Shown: one piece after another, positions 52,321 to 61,863 of the stretch
Position numbering within the stretch: the stretch's first letter is position 1
Layout of the letters: every line of letters starts with the position of its first letter
Source: Bacillota bacterium
GTDB taxonomy: Bacteria > Bacillota > Bacilli > Bacillales > Cytobacillaceae
Reading direction: 5' to 3'
DNA: 64,000 nucleotides
Assembly (NCBI GenBank): GCA_030705955.1
Contig: JAUZPL010000014.1
Span: 1 to 64,000 of the forward strand
The notes under the pieces: model-generated
Seen by the model: the letters and a program-made list of their open reading frames with translations, nothing else
Told to the model about the DNA's origin: nothing
The model's database searches: none
Translations under genes and position numbers: made by a program

Positions 52321-55300
52321 TTACATCGTTATATCTGTTTCATTTGTATGACTTTTCCTATTCATAAATGGCCACCAATTCGCTTCTCCAAACGTCTTTA
52401 CCATAACAGGCACGAATAATGGCAATATAATAAATGCATATAGGAAAAGACCAATTAAAAGAATGGTTGCAATTTCAAGAAGTGAAAGAACACCAGCTGG
52501 TATCATGGCAGCAAATGTTCCAGCCAGAATGATTGCTGCTGAGATAATGACCGTTCCCATTTTCTTCATAGAAGAAAGAATCGCTTTCTCAACAGGCATA
52601 TGTTTATATTCGTTAAATCGGTCCATTAGGAAAATACTATAATCTATTCCAAGAGCAATTAAAATAACAAATGCAAAAAATGGTACAGCCCAACTTATTC
52701 CTGTATATCCAAGCCAATCTACAAATATAGTTTCTGAAATTGCCATGGAAGTATAATAGGTTAATACTAATGATCCGATAAGATACAGCGGCATGATAAT
52801 CGAACGAAGTAAGATCATTAGAATTAAAGCAATTCCAGACAACATTAAGATTACGGTACGCGAATAATCATGCCCAGAAATAGTATTCAAGTCATTATAA
52901 ATACTTGAGACACCGCCAATAGCCACTTTTGCATCTTCAAGCTTTGTTCCTTTAACAGCTCTTTGAATGGCTTGCTTCAACTCTGGTACACGATGTATTG
53001 CAGTATTGGAGTATGGGTTTTTGTTAAAAACGACATCGATTGTCATTACTTTTCGATCTTTTGACATATACGTATCTAAAACCTTTGCAAAGTCATTCCC
53101 TTTTAGAATTTCATCAGGAATATAAAATCCATTTTGCTTTTCATTAGAAACCTTTGAAAGATAATTCGAGGCTGTATCCAATCCCTTTGATACTTGGTGT
53201 AGACCATTTGCACTTTGACTTAATCCACTCGTTAGTTGATCAATTTGACTGCCAAGATCCTTAAATCCATTATAAAGCTGCTGTTGTCCGCTATTAATGC
53301 TAGATAATCCACCAGAAAATTTTAATAGATTTGAAACAATTTGACCTTGACCATTTGCTAATGCATTCAACCCCATTTGCTGTTGTTTAATTCCTTGAGC
53401 AAGGCCCTCCATCCCCTGAACAAGAGCCTCCTTCCCTGCAATTGCCTTTTCAAAATTTGCATTTGCTACAGCAATCCCGTTTTGTGCACCTGATAAGGCT
53501 GTATTTAACTGATTTACATTTGTATAAAGCGTTTCTGCCCCACTCTCGGCACCTTTTACTGTCATTTTAATGGCTTGATAATTTTGGTTTTGCTGAATAT
53601 CAGTATAATCTTTTTCTAGATTACTAAAATATTGATTCGTATTCATCAAACTGTTATGAAGAGAGTTAATCCCTCCAGCAATCGATTGATAATTGGAACT
53701 TAGTGTTGCCAAACCATCTTCAGCCTGCTTATATCCAGCTAGTAATTGTTTATAGCCTTCTACTAATTTTTGTGAATTATTTTTAATTTGATTCATTCCG
53801 ATTTGAATTTGCTCTGAACCAGCTGATCCTTTTTTCATGCCATCTTCAATTTTCAAGAGGCCTTCCTTTAATGGAGTCATTCCATTTTCCAGCTGCTCTG
53901 TTCCCGATATTAAGCTAGAAATTCCATCTGTTGCCTGTTTCATTTTTGGCTTATTCGCTGCAAGTTGATCTCCTGCTGTTTGAAGTCCATTTGAAATTTT
54001 TAAGATTCCATCATTCCCTTTTCCAATTCCGTCATTTAGACTTTTTACTTGGCTTGATAAGTACAAATCATCAATGACCTGACCAGTTGGTCGTGTTATG
54101 GATCGAACTGTTTTTACATTTTCTACTTTTTTTAATTCTTGACTCATTTTCTCCGTGATTGCTACATAATCTGAGGAATCCATTTCCACATCATTTTTTA
54201 TAACAATTTGCGTTGGCATTGATTCCCCTGGACCAAATGCATCAGAAATAATAGTAAACCCTTTAATAGAATTAAACCCATTACCGATTTCTTCTAATGA
54301 GTTATAAGATAAATGCCCTTTATAAATAAATAGAAAAGGAACGGAAATGATTGCAACAAGTAGAAAAGCTGTAAATGGACGTGATAACGAGAAAGTGCCT
54401 GCAAAGCCCCAAATTTTGCTTTCGCTATGTTCAAGTTTTCCCTTAGATGGCCAAAATAACTTTTTCCCAAGAACAGCCATGAAAAATGGAACAACTGTTA
54501 CAAGAGCTAGTAAAAGAATAGCTACTCCGATAGCAACAGCAGAAGCAGATTGGTACAGCTTAAAGGTTGATAAGCCGATGGTGGCAAAGCCGAACATAAC
54601 GGCTATACCACTAAAAAACACCGTTTTTCCTGCAGTCCGGTATGTTTCTAAAATAGCTGCTGTCACCGTTATTCCTTTTGCTAATTCCTCTTTAAAACGG
54701 CTTAGCAGCAAAATACAATAATCTGTTCCAATTCCAAACAAAACCGCAACGAGGAATATTTGAGTAAAGGTTGAAAGCGGAAAATTTACTTTATCTACTA
54801 AGATTGCAACAATTGACTGTGCAGTTAAATAACTTATTCCAACTGTTACTAATGGAATTAATGGTGCAATGGCTGAACGGAACACGAGTATGAGGACCGC
54901 TAAAATAAACACAACAGTGATACCCTCAGTTTTTTTCAACCCTTGCTGAGAGTTAGTGACTAAATCTTCATCAATCATCCAGCTTCCCGTATAGTAATGT
55001 TCTAGTTTACAATGATCTATTGCTTTGTATAAATCCTTTGAAATTTCTTTCGCATCTCTACCGTTAGACGCAACATTTAATGATACAAGTATCGTTTTTC
55101 CATCCTTTGAAAGTAGCTGTTTTTTTAAATCTGGTTCATTAAAATGAGTAGTGATTGAGGTAATACCGAGCTCCGTTTGGTCCTTTATCAGTTTATCTAC
55201 CGCATCTTTCGCTTCAGCTATATCATTTTTTGTTAGTTTTTTATTACTATGAAAAACAAGTGCTGTTTGCACATCTTTTCCACTGTTTTCTTTATCCTGT

Positions 55301-55470
55301 ACATCTTTAAGTATTTTTTGTGCTAGTGTAGAAGAATATCCATCCGGTACCTTAATTTGCCCTTTTTCTCTAACAAGGTTCTCCATATTTGGTGCAGACA
55401 TGGCTAGAATTGCAATGACAGCAATCCAAGCAACAAGAACAAACCATTTTCCTTTTAAAATTGCCTTCAT
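52321..55470 (-). CDS. MMPL family transporter with very long coiled-coil loop (YdgH-like)
   Basis: 1049 residues, two MMPL halves of about six helices each (RND superfamily). The first has the signature GIGTDYCILLLSRFKEEL and the second GIDYSIFLMDRFNEY. Between them, in the second extracytoplasmic loop (about residues 470-800), are many heptad-like segments with the pattern G-x3-L/I-x2-G (ISNGLQTAGDQLAANKP, IEDGMKKGSAG), as in YhgE/Pip-type proteins. It probably exports a hydrophobic compound. The MarR gene lies 14 bases upstream and the two form one operon. Confidence 0.93.
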   Translation of the reverse strand: MKAILKGKWFVLVAWIAVIAILAMSAPNMENLVREKGQIKVPDGYSSTLAQKILKDVQDKENSGKDVQTALVFHSNKKLTKNDIAEAKDAVDKLIKDQTELGITSITTHFNEPDLKKQLLSKDGKTILVSLNVASNGRDAKEISKDLYKAIDHCKLEHYYTGSWMIDEDLVTNSQQGLKKTEGITVVFILAVLILVFRSAIAPLIPLVTVGISYLTAQSIVAILVDKVNFPLSTFTQIFLVAVLFGIGTDYCILLLSRFKEELAKGITVTAAILETYRTAGKTVFFSGIAVMFGFATIGLSTFKLYQSASAVAIGVAILLLALVTVVPFFMAVLGKKLFWPSKGKLEHSESKIWGFAGTFSLSRPFTAFLLVAIISVPFLFIYKGHLSYNSLEEIGNGFNSIKGFTIISDAFGPGESMPTQIVIKNDVEMDSSDYVAITEKMSQELKKVENVKTVRSITRPTGQVIDDLYLSSQVKSLNDGIGKGNDGILKISNGLQTAGDQLAANKPKMKQATDGISSLISGTEQLENGMTPLKEGLLKIEDGMKKGSAGSEQIQIGMNQIKNNSQKLVEGYKQLLAGYKQAEDGLATLSSNYQSIAGGINSLHNSLMNTNQYFSNLEKDYTDIQQNQNYQAIKMTVKGAESGAETLYTNVNQLNTALSGAQNGIAVANANFEKAIAGKEALVQGMEGLAQGIKQQQMGLNALANGQGQIVSNLLKFSGGLSSINSGQQQLYNGFKDLGSQIDQLTSGLSQSANGLHQVSKGLDTASNYLSKVSNEKQNGFYIPDEILKGNDFAKVLDTYMSKDRKVMTIDVVFNKNPYSNTAIHRVPELKQAIQRAVKGTKLEDAKVAIGGVSSIYNDLNTISGHDYSRTVILMLSGIALILMILLRSIIMPLYLIGSLVLTYYTSMAISETIFVDWLGYTGISWAVPFFAFVILIALGIDYSIFLMDRFNEYKHMPVEKAILSSMKKMGTVIISAAIILAGTFAAMIPAGVLSLLEIATILLIGLFLYAFIILPLFVPVMVKTFGEANWWPFMNRKSHTNETDITM

Positions 55471-55484
55471 TTTAATTCCTCCAG

Positions 55485-55934
55485 TTAATTTTTACTCATT
55501 TTCACTAACAAGTCTCCTAACTTTTCATACGTTTGAATAAAATTCTTAATTTCTTCCGCATTAAATTTTGTAATAATAGATTCAACTAAACAGTGCACCC
55601 GCTCCTCGGTCTTTTCAAACAATTGGTTCCCTTCTTCTGTTAAAGATAAATAAACAACACGTCTGTCATTCTTATCACGGGTTCTTTGAATGAGTGTTCG
55701 ATCCACCATTCGATTAATAATTGCTGTTATCGCGCTCTTATTTACCTCAAATTCCTCAGCTAACAGAGAAGAAGTACATTCCTTCGCATGGTATATATAT
55801 CTTAGTATGTAATGTTGGTCATTTGTTAAATCATTCCCAATTTGTACTTTGATCAATGATTCTGCTTTTTTCGTCACTTTGAAGGAAACCGAAACATACC
55901 TATTTATTAAGTCCTTAATTACTTTGTCTTCCAC
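55485..55934 (-). CDS. MarR family transcriptional regulator
   Basis: 149 residues. The winged helix is seen in CTSSLLAEEFEVNKSAITAI and the wing in RTRDKNDRRVVYLSLTEEG. Start is GTG, with GGGGTG 11 bases upstream. It should repress its own operon with the MMPL exporter. Two 16-base direct repeats lie between the gene and its likely promoter. Confidence 0.93.
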   Translation of the reverse strand: MEDKVIKDLINRYVSVSFKVTKKAESLIKVQIGNDLTNDQHYILRYIYHAKECTSSLLAEEFEVNKSAITAIINRMVDRTLIQRTRDKNDRRVVYLSLTEEGNQLFEKTEERVHCLVESIITKFNAEEIKNFIQTYEKLGDLLVKMSKN

Positions 55935-55973
55935 TTCGTATTTTTCACCCCGCTATTTGCTTGTCAAAATTGG

Positions 55974-56005
55974 TTCACCTGTTTAACTATTCACCTGTTT
56001 AACTA
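55974..56005. promoter_or_regulatory. Tandem operator-like repeats upstream of the MarR-MMPL operon
   Basis: TTCACCTGTTTAACTA occurs twice in a row (55974-55989 and 55990-56005). Each copy has dyad-like ends (GTT...AAC type). A TTGTCA -35-like element lies at 56013-56008 on the minus strand, so the repeats would overlap the promoter, a usual position for MarR operators. Confidence 0.65.
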
Positions 56006-56160
56006 TATGACAATTGGAAATTGGTGTCAATATTGTTGGAGGTCCTAATTTCGTATAGGTCGTGACAACTTCTCACAATAACTGTGAACTTTTCATTATT
56101 TTTTCTATTTAAAATAAAAAACCATTGTTTTATTTAAAGGAACAATGGTTTTAGGGTAAT

Positions 56161-57081
56161 TTAAAGAACTCCTGCTTCTATTTCCAAGGATTTTTCGCAT
56201 GTATTTAAGGTTGCTGTTACTCCCAAAGGGATACATATATTAGGAGAACAATGACCCATTTTGAAACCGCTCATGGAAGGTTTGCTAACTAATTTTATAT
56301 AATAGTCTAGCACCTCTTTTACAGTAAAGGATTTAACATCCTTCGACTCACACTCATGAAAATCTCCTATCAAAAAACCAGAAATATGGTTTAACTTTCC
56401 CGCCATATATAATTGATTAAGCATTCGGTCTACACATCGCGGTTCCTCTCCTATTTCTTCGACAAATAGCAACTTTCCAACTGTATCTAGCTCAAACTTA
56501 GTACCAAGAGTACTTGTCAACAATGTTAAATTTCCTCCGGTAACAGGGCCTCTTGCAACCCCTTCTACTATAGTTTCTAATGGGGAAATCATTTCTGTAT
56601 ATGCCATTATCATAGGTTCAAATAATAATTGAATAGAGTGATAGGTGATAGAACTTAGAGTTTCTTGACCAAAATCAGAGCACACCATTGGACCGTGGAA
56701 CGTAACCATTCCCGTTTGCCTCCCAATTGCAGTATGTAAAAAAGTAATATCACTATATCCCATAAAAATTTTAGGATTCTTTTTTATGAGATCGTAATTG
56801 ATTTGATTAGCAAATTTGGCACTCCCATATCCACCGCGAGCACAAATAACTGCTTTAACCTCATTATTTTCAAATACAGAGTGGAAATCTTCTAATCTCT
56901 CATTGTCAGTCCCTGCTATATATCCAATTGACTTTTCTAAATGCTTCCCTAAAATTACCTTTAAACCCATTCCTTCTAAAAAACAAATACCTCTTTCTAG
57001 GTCCACCATATTCGGAGGGCTGGCTGGAGCAATTACTCCAACTGCATCTCCACTTTTTAACCTCATTGGTTTGATAATCAA
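56161..57081 (-). CDS. LD-carboxypeptidase, S66 family
   Basis: About 306 residues. S66 features: GVIAPASPP at the N-terminus, nucleophile Ser in ARGGYGSAKF, the Glu in LLFVEEIGEEP and the His in IGDFHECES, then FKMGHCSPNICIPLG. It cleaves the L-D bond of tetrapeptides in wall recycling, or may confer microcin-like peptide immunity. The open frame begins at GTG 57090, but that GTG is part of the GAGGTG ribosome site, so the TTG at 57081 is the better start. Confidence 0.92.
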   Translation of the reverse strand: MIIKPMRLKSGDAVGVIAPASPPNMVDLERGICFLEGMGLKVILGKHLEKSIGYIAGTDNERLEDFHSVFENNEVKAVICARGGYGSAKFANQINYDLIKKNPKIFMGYSDITFLHTAIGRQTGMVTFHGPMVCSDFGQETLSSITYHSIQLLFEPMIMAYTEMISPLETIVEGVARGPVTGGNLTLLTSTLGTKFELDTVGKLLFVEEIGEEPRCVDRMLNQLYMAGKLNHISGFLIGDFHECESKDVKSFTVKEVLDYYIKLVSKPSMSGFKMGHCSPNICIPLGVTATLNTCEKSLEIEAGVL

Positions 57082-57117
57082 GGTAAACACCTCACTTTTT
57101 CTTTATTTTATGATTTA

Positions 57118-57330
57118 TTAGAAAGTGAAATGATTCTTTCGATATTTCATTGAGAACGAATCTACAAATTCAGAAAACAATGGAACAACCCCATCACTTT
57201 TTTCTATGTGGTTTGCTTCATAAACCATCCATGGTGACCACGCATTCCTTTTTTCCTCTTTAAAGGATTTATCCAACACTATAGGGATTTCAACAAAAAA
57301 TAAAGACCACTGACTCTCCAGTGGCCTTTA
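57118..57330 (-). pseudogene. Possible 3' remnant of an unknown gene
   Basis: The minus strand reads as a protein-like segment of about 70 residues (SQWSLFFVEIPIVLDKSFK, WSPWMVYEANHIEKSDG, ending KYRKNHFTF) up to TAA at 57118. It has no start codon with a ribosome site, and its upstream end runs through the SelB terminator hairpin and meets a stop at about 57331. It looks like the C-terminal end of a lost gene. I do not recognise the family. Confidence 0.4.
57291..57330 (-). terminator. Terminator of selB
   Basis: Stem TAAAGGCCACTG/CAGTGGTCTTTA (one mismatch) followed on the minus strand by ATTTTTTG. Confidence 0.75.
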
Positions 57331-57348
57331 GATTAAAATATTTATAAT

Positions 57349-59232
57349 TTACTTAGTCCATTCCCGCTTATTTTCAACTCGTTTGGTAAGCCCTTTTGAA
57401 TCGAGTCTTTCTAGGAATGGAATCATATACTTACGTGAAAGGTTAAGGATATCCTTTGCATCTCCCACTTCAAATTCTACTCCTGTATTGTCACGAAGGA
57501 GTTGAACAGCCTCTTCAAATTTTTCCGAAGAGTAGGCAAATTGTTCATCAAGGAAAACAATTAATTCATGTTCTTCTAGGTATCTTTTTAAGTCACCGAC
57601 AAGTGTATCAGGAATACCTGCCTTTGTAAGATAATCATGAAAATAGCGGACCTTTAGGCCATCACTATTGAGCTCATCAAGCATGTTTTCCGTTCTTTTT
57701 TGCCAGTTTTTTGGAACATAAGGTGTGAAAGTGGCCAAAGAGACGAACTGACCTTTTCTTGTGAAAATTCCTTTTGTTATGCCGTTTTCAATCACAAAAT
57801 CAAGTAGTCCCTTAGGAAATCTTTTTTGCATGGCTTGTAAAATTTCAGCTTTATTGATCCCAATTTTCATAGACTGTGCATGATGAAATTCCTGTAGTCG
57901 GTCATAAATATCTTCCTCAATGGAATGTATTAGAAGCTGAAGAGTGTATTCTTTTCCGTGGTAAAGAACAAATTCTGTGTCATCTAGGTATTCTTTTAAT
58001 ATTTCCGCGTCCAATGAGGTTCTCTTAATCAATTCATCAACTGTGAGTGATTTGGCTTCAAAAAGTGCAGAGGTCATTCTTTCTTTTGGTGAACCAACCT
58101 TTTTCTTTTCAAGTTCTTCAATGGTTTTATTTCCGAAGCGATATTTATTTCCTCTTGGATCAATAACCCATCCTCCACCAATCGTTTCTTGTGGACTTGG
58201 TCTTCGAAGAATGAATCGGTCGCCGCGTTTTGTAAGAATTTCTTCCTCTAAACGGAGTTGACAAAGGATTTCACCATTTTCTTCTTTTATTTCATTACGA
58301 TCAAAAAATACAATCCTTCCCATAACCTCTGTCGTTCCAATATGTAGTTTAATCGGCATTCTTTGCTTTACGATATATTCCAAATCATCAACAACACGGA
58401 TTGCGACATCCACTGTCTTTGTAACATTAAAGTGTTCAGAAGAAACAAGTACGTCTCCTCGTTCCAGATCCTCTTTAGAGACTCCAGAGAGGTTGATTGC
58501 AGCTCTTTGCCCGGCGTAGGCTTTTGAAGCTGGCTTGTGATGAACCTGAATTTGACGCGCCCGTACCTCTATCCCTTTAGGCATTATTTTTAAGGCATGT
58601 CCTTCTTCCACTGTTCCTTCATAAACTGTCCCTCGGACAACAGTACCCTGCCCTTTCACAATAAATACTTGATCAATGGGTAACCGAAAAGCACCCTTTG
58701 CATCCCGCATCTCTTGTTCCATAAGGGTTTCTATAATTAGATGCTTGATTTCCTCAATTCCCTTTTTGGAGAGACTGTCTACAAGTACAAATGGTGAAGC
58801 TTCAAAAACTGTTCCTTTAAGTTCTTCTAAAATATCATCCTTAACTAACTCAATAAATTCTTCTTCCACTCGATCAATTTTTGTAATCGCGATAATACCA
58901 TGTTTTATTCCTAAAAATCCGAGAATATCGAGGTGTTCTCTTGTTTGCGGCATAACCCCTTCATCTGCAGCTACAACGAGTACAACAAGGTCAATTCCTG
59001 CTACACCGGCAATCATTTGGCGAATAAAGCGTTCATGCCCCGGAACATCAATAACCGAAATTTGAATATTTTGATCTTCATATAACGGCGCAAATCCAAG
59101 TTCAATTGAAATTTGCCTTTCCTTTTCTTCCTTTAGACGATCTGTATCAACATTGGTCAAAGCCTTTGTTAAAGAAGTTTTTCCATGGTCAATATGTCCA
59201 GCCATTCCAATAGTAAAATATCTTTTTTCCAA
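57349..59232 (-). CDS. selB: Selenocysteine-specific elongation factor SelB
   Basis: About 627 residues. GTPase motifs GHIDHGKTSL (G1), DVPGHE (G3) and TKID (G4), two beta-barrel domains (QVFIVKGQGTVVRGTV), then C-terminal winged helices that bind the SECIS hairpin. It brings Sec-tRNA to UGA codons. I chose the TTG at 59232 with AGGTG 6 bases upstream; the ORF also reaches a GTG at 59241 that overlaps this site. No selA, selD or tRNA-Sec is next to it in this window. Confidence 0.93.
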   Translation of the reverse strand: MEKRYFTIGMAGHIDHGKTSLTKALTNVDTDRLKEEKERQISIELGFAPLYEDQNIQISVIDVPGHERFIRQMIAGVAGIDLVVLVVAADEGVMPQTREHLDILGFLGIKHGIIAITKIDRVEEEFIELVKDDILEELKGTVFEASPFVLVDSLSKKGIEEIKHLIIETLMEQEMRDAKGAFRLPIDQVFIVKGQGTVVRGTVYEGTVEEGHALKIMPKGIEVRARQIQVHHKPASKAYAGQRAAINLSGVSKEDLERGDVLVSSEHFNVTKTVDVAIRVVDDLEYIVKQRMPIKLHIGTTEVMGRIVFFDRNEIKEENGEILCQLRLEEEILTKRGDRFILRRPSPQETIGGGWVIDPRGNKYRFGNKTIEELEKKKVGSPKERMTSALFEAKSLTVDELIKRTSLDAEILKEYLDDTEFVLYHGKEYTLQLLIHSIEEDIYDRLQEFHHAQSMKIGINKAEILQAMQKRFPKGLLDFVIENGITKGIFTRKGQFVSLATFTPYVPKNWQKRTENMLDELNSDGLKVRYFHDYLTKAGIPDTLVGDLKRYLEEHELIVFLDEQFAYSSEKFEEAVQLLRDNTGVEFEVGDAKDILNLSRKYMIPFLERLDSKGLTKRVENKREWTK

Positions 59233-59408
59233 GTTTAACACCTACTTCATATAGCTTCCTACTTTTTAATGTAGCTTTTATGCCCTCATACTTCAAGTAA
59301 ACTTTTTAAGGTAATTTCACTATTCTTACACATACTTCGAGTAAATTATATATTTTTTATGGTATGTTTGAAAAAAGTGCAAAATTTTTACATAAGGGAA
59401 GAAGCAAA

Positions 59409-59828
59409 ATGAAAAAACTTTTTTTTTCAATCATTATTGGGATCATTCTTTTAGCTGCCTGCCAGCAGGAAAAACCAAAGACTGCATCCCCAAACAAACC
59501 AGTTATTGTTAAACAAAAGGCAATTCAGAAGTTAAATTCCAACACATCATTTCCATATCCAAACTTATTAGCGACTAATGGCGATAGTTATTCATTGCTA
59601 GCTGTGGGGGAGATAAATGAGAAATCCCCAATTGAAAAGAACAAAATAGTCATTAAACGTGTAAAGGATATACTAAGCCTCCCGCTAGATCAAGCAAAGA
59701 AAATTTATCCAAACCTAAACATTGAACACAATCCAGAGTATGTTCTTTTTGATCAGAATGGAATTGTTTATCAAACAACAACATTAAAGACATTAACCCA
59801 ATTTTTAGAAAACAAAAAATCAAAATAA
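59409..59828 (+). CDS. Small lipoprotein of unknown function
   Basis: About 139 residues. The signal peptide ends at the lipobox LLAAC, followed by a Lys/Pro-rich linker and a compact domain with FPYPNLLATNGDSYSLLAVG and YVLFDQNGIVYQTT. I do not recognise a family. The ATG at 59409 has an AAGGGAAGAAG site; the frame also extends upstream to 59364 but would bury the signal peptide. Confidence 0.8.
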   Translation: MKKLFFSIIIGIILLAACQQEKPKTASPNKPVIVKQKAIQKLNSNTSFPYPNLLATNGDSYSLLAVGEINEKSPIEKNKIVIKRVKDILSLPLDQAKKIYPNLNIEHNPEYVLFDQNGIVYQTTTLKTLTQFLENKKSK

Positions 59829-59832
59829 TTGA

Positions 59833-59858
59833 AAAGCCGGAATCTCTCGGCTTTTTTT
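59833..59858 (+). terminator. Terminator of the lipoprotein gene
   Basis: Stem AAAGCCG/CGGCTTT with an 8-base loop followed by TTTT. Confidence 0.82.
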
Positions 59859-59880
59859 ATTTTTTTATGAAGCAAATTTA

Positions 59881-59909
59881 TACACAAATCTTCCGAAATT
59901 TAATATAAT
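59881..59909 (+). promoter_or_regulatory. Promoter of mntH
   Basis: TATAAT at 59904-59909 with a weak -35 (TACACA) 17 bases upstream. The MntR-like site begins 13 bases after the -10. Confidence 0.55.
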
Positions 59910-59921
59910 GGTTTTATAAAA

Positions 59922-59937
59922 TTTGCATTAGGGCAAA
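59922..59937. promoter_or_regulatory. Candidate MntR operator
   Basis: TTTGCATTAGGGCAAA is an imperfect palindrome of the MntR-box type (TTTGC...GCAAA). It lies just downstream of the predicted transcription start of mntH, suited to Mn-dependent repression. Confidence 0.6.
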
Positions 59938-59994
59938 AAATGTTCGCGAGTGAACAAACCTTGCAATAACGAAAGAAAAGAAAGGATGGTGTCT

Positions 59995-61302
59995 ATGAGC
60001 CAATCTAATTCAATTGCTGTAAAACGTGCTACAACTACTGCTGAATTGAAAACTGTAACAGCTGCCAGAGATGCCATTAATGGTAAGGTTAAAGGCATTC
60101 GGGCCCTTATACCGTTTCTCGGACCTGCTTTCATCGCATCTATTGCTTATATAGACCCAGGAAATTTTGCTACAAACATTCAAACCGGGGCTCGCTTCGG
60201 ATATAAAATGCTATGGGTGATTATTCTGGCTAATCTAATGGCATTGCTTCTTCAAAATATGTCTGCAAAGCTTGGAATTGCTACTGGAAAAAACCTACCG
60301 GAAATTTGTCGGGAATATATGCCAAAGTGGCTTACAATCGTTATGTGGGTGGTTTCAGAGCTAGCGGCAATGGCAACTGACCTTGCGGAATTTTTAGGAG
60401 CAACACTTGCTTTAAATTTATTACTAGGAATCCCAATGATTTTTGCAACCATCATTACTGGGATTGTGACTTATTTAATTTTAATGCTTGAAAAATATGG
60501 CTTTCGTCCATTGGAAAAGTTTATAGCCGGATTTGCAGTGATGATTGGGTTATGCTATTTGATTGAAACCATGTTTTCCCACCCAAATCTTTCACAAATT
60601 GCTTACCATAGTGTTGTGCCTTGGCTGGGGAATCATGAAAGTATTATACTTGCTGTGGGTGTTATTGGTGCAACGGTTATGCCACATGCCATCTATCTTC
60701 ATTCTAGTTTGACACAGAGCAGAATCATTCCACGAAATGATTCTGAAAAGTTAAAAATACAAAAATTCAGCACGAAAGAAATCTTAATTGCCATGACACT
60801 TGCTGGATTTGTTAATCTATCAATGATGTACATGGCAGCATCAGTGTTTAATACTTCCGGTCATAACGGGATTGCTGATATCACATCTGCCTACCATACG
60901 TTAACACCTTTGTTGGGCTCGGCTGCAGCCAGCGTGTTTCTCATTTCCTTACTTGCTTCTGGAATTTCCAGTTCTGTAGTTGGGACGATGGCCGGCCAGG
61001 TTATCATGCAAGGATTTGTTGGATTTACGATTCCTCTTTGGATACGAAGGGTTGTAACGATGGTGCCAACTTTAATTATTGTGGCAATCGGCGTCAATCC
61101 TACACTTACCCTTGTCGTTAGCCAGGTTGTTTTAAGTGTTGTGCTTCCATTCCCAGTTATTGCGTTGATTTATTTTACACAAAAGAAAGAATTGATGGGT
61201 GTTCTAACGAATAATAGAATCACGACCATATTGTCGACCTTCATTGCTATCCTGATTTTAGGACTTAATCTATGGTTAATTTTGCAAACCTTTTACAGTT
61301 AG
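59995..61302 (+). CDS. mntH: Nramp family Mn2+/H+ symporter
   Basis: About 435 residues with eleven membrane helices. The metal-binding motifs are present: DPGNFATN in helix 1 and MPHAIYLHSS in helix 6. It imports Mn2+ (and other divalent metals) with protons. The ATG at 59995 has AAAGGA 8 bases upstream; the frame opens earlier, at 59950. MntR control is likely. Confidence 0.95.
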   Translation: MSQSNSIAVKRATTTAELKTVTAARDAINGKVKGIRALIPFLGPAFIASIAYIDPGNFATNIQTGARFGYKMLWVIILANLMALLLQNMSAKLGIATGKNLPEICREYMPKWLTIVMWVVSELAAMATDLAEFLGATLALNLLLGIPMIFATIITGIVTYLILMLEKYGFRPLEKFIAGFAVMIGLCYLIETMFSHPNLSQIAYHSVVPWLGNHESIILAVGVIGATVMPHAIYLHSSLTQSRIIPRNDSEKLKIQKFSTKEILIAMTLAGFVNLSMMYMAASVFNTSGHNGIADITSAYHTLTPLLGSAAASVFLISLLASGISSSVVGTMAGQVIMQGFVGFTIPLWIRRVVTMVPTLIIVAIGVNPTLTLVVSQVVLSVVLPFPVIALIYFTQKKELMGVLTNNRITTILSTFIAILILGLNLWLILQTFYS

Positions 61303-61304
61303 AA

Positions 61305-61341
61305 AAACAGCATCAGGAATAGTCCTGATGCTGTTTATTTT
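61305..61341. terminator. Bidirectional terminator between mntH and a GNAT gene
   Basis: A 14-bp perfect stem (AAACAGCATCAGGA and complement) with a 4-base loop; an A5 run precedes the stem and a T-rich tract follows it. Confidence 0.9.
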
Positions 61342-61783
61342 TTTCGAAAAAACTAATGAAGAATCCCGAAACAACCTCGTGGTCTCGTATGAATTGAAAT
61401 CCAAATTCTAAATATAAAGATTTCGCAGGTACATTGTCCTTACCAGTGGAAACGATAAAAGTTGTGATATCAAATGACATTTCCTCCAGATATACCAGCA
61501 ATTTTCTTGCAATCCCTTTACGAAAATGAGTTGGATGAACAAACATGCGACAAATCGTTAATTCCCTCTCCTTAGCTATATATGAAAGTGCACCAGCAAG
61601 TTCACCTTTCTCAAAGTATCCAATAAAAGTTTCATTGCAATCTATCAATTCTTGTATTGTTTCTTTAAGAGGAGGAATTTCAAAAAAGCCGATTAGTCTT
61701 GCTTCAATGAGATACGATGCTTTTTGCATTTGGTATAGCTCTCCAACGAGAAGAATATCTGACAAATCTATCTGTTTTATCAA
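61313..61783 (-). CDS. GNAT family N-acetyltransferase
   Basis: 156 residues. The acetyl-CoA loop is RMFVHPTHFRKGIARKLLVY (about residues 78-98), with IVSTGKDNVPAKSLYLEFGF after it, typical of GNAT enzymes. Start is TTG with AAGGGG 7 bases upstream. Its stop region overlaps the terminator shared with mntH. Substrate unknown. Confidence 0.9.
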   Translation of the reverse strand: MIKQIDLSDILLVGELYQMQKASYLIEARLIGFFEIPPLKETIQELIDCNETFIGYFEKGELAGALSYIAKERELTICRMFVHPTHFRKGIARKLLVYLEEMSFDITTFIVSTGKDNVPAKSLYLEFGFQFIRDHEVVSGFFISFFEKNKQHQDYS

Positions 61784-61863
61784 GTGAAAACCCCTTTTTA
61801 CGTATCTCTTAAGAAATATTTTTTATTATTCCCCACCCTTTACTTGTCAAAATGATAGGAAAT

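Noticed and set aside
52321-55470. Internal repeats in the MMPL gene as a DNA repeat or CRISPR array
   Set aside because: They are degenerate protein-level coiled-coil repeats without conserved DNA units.
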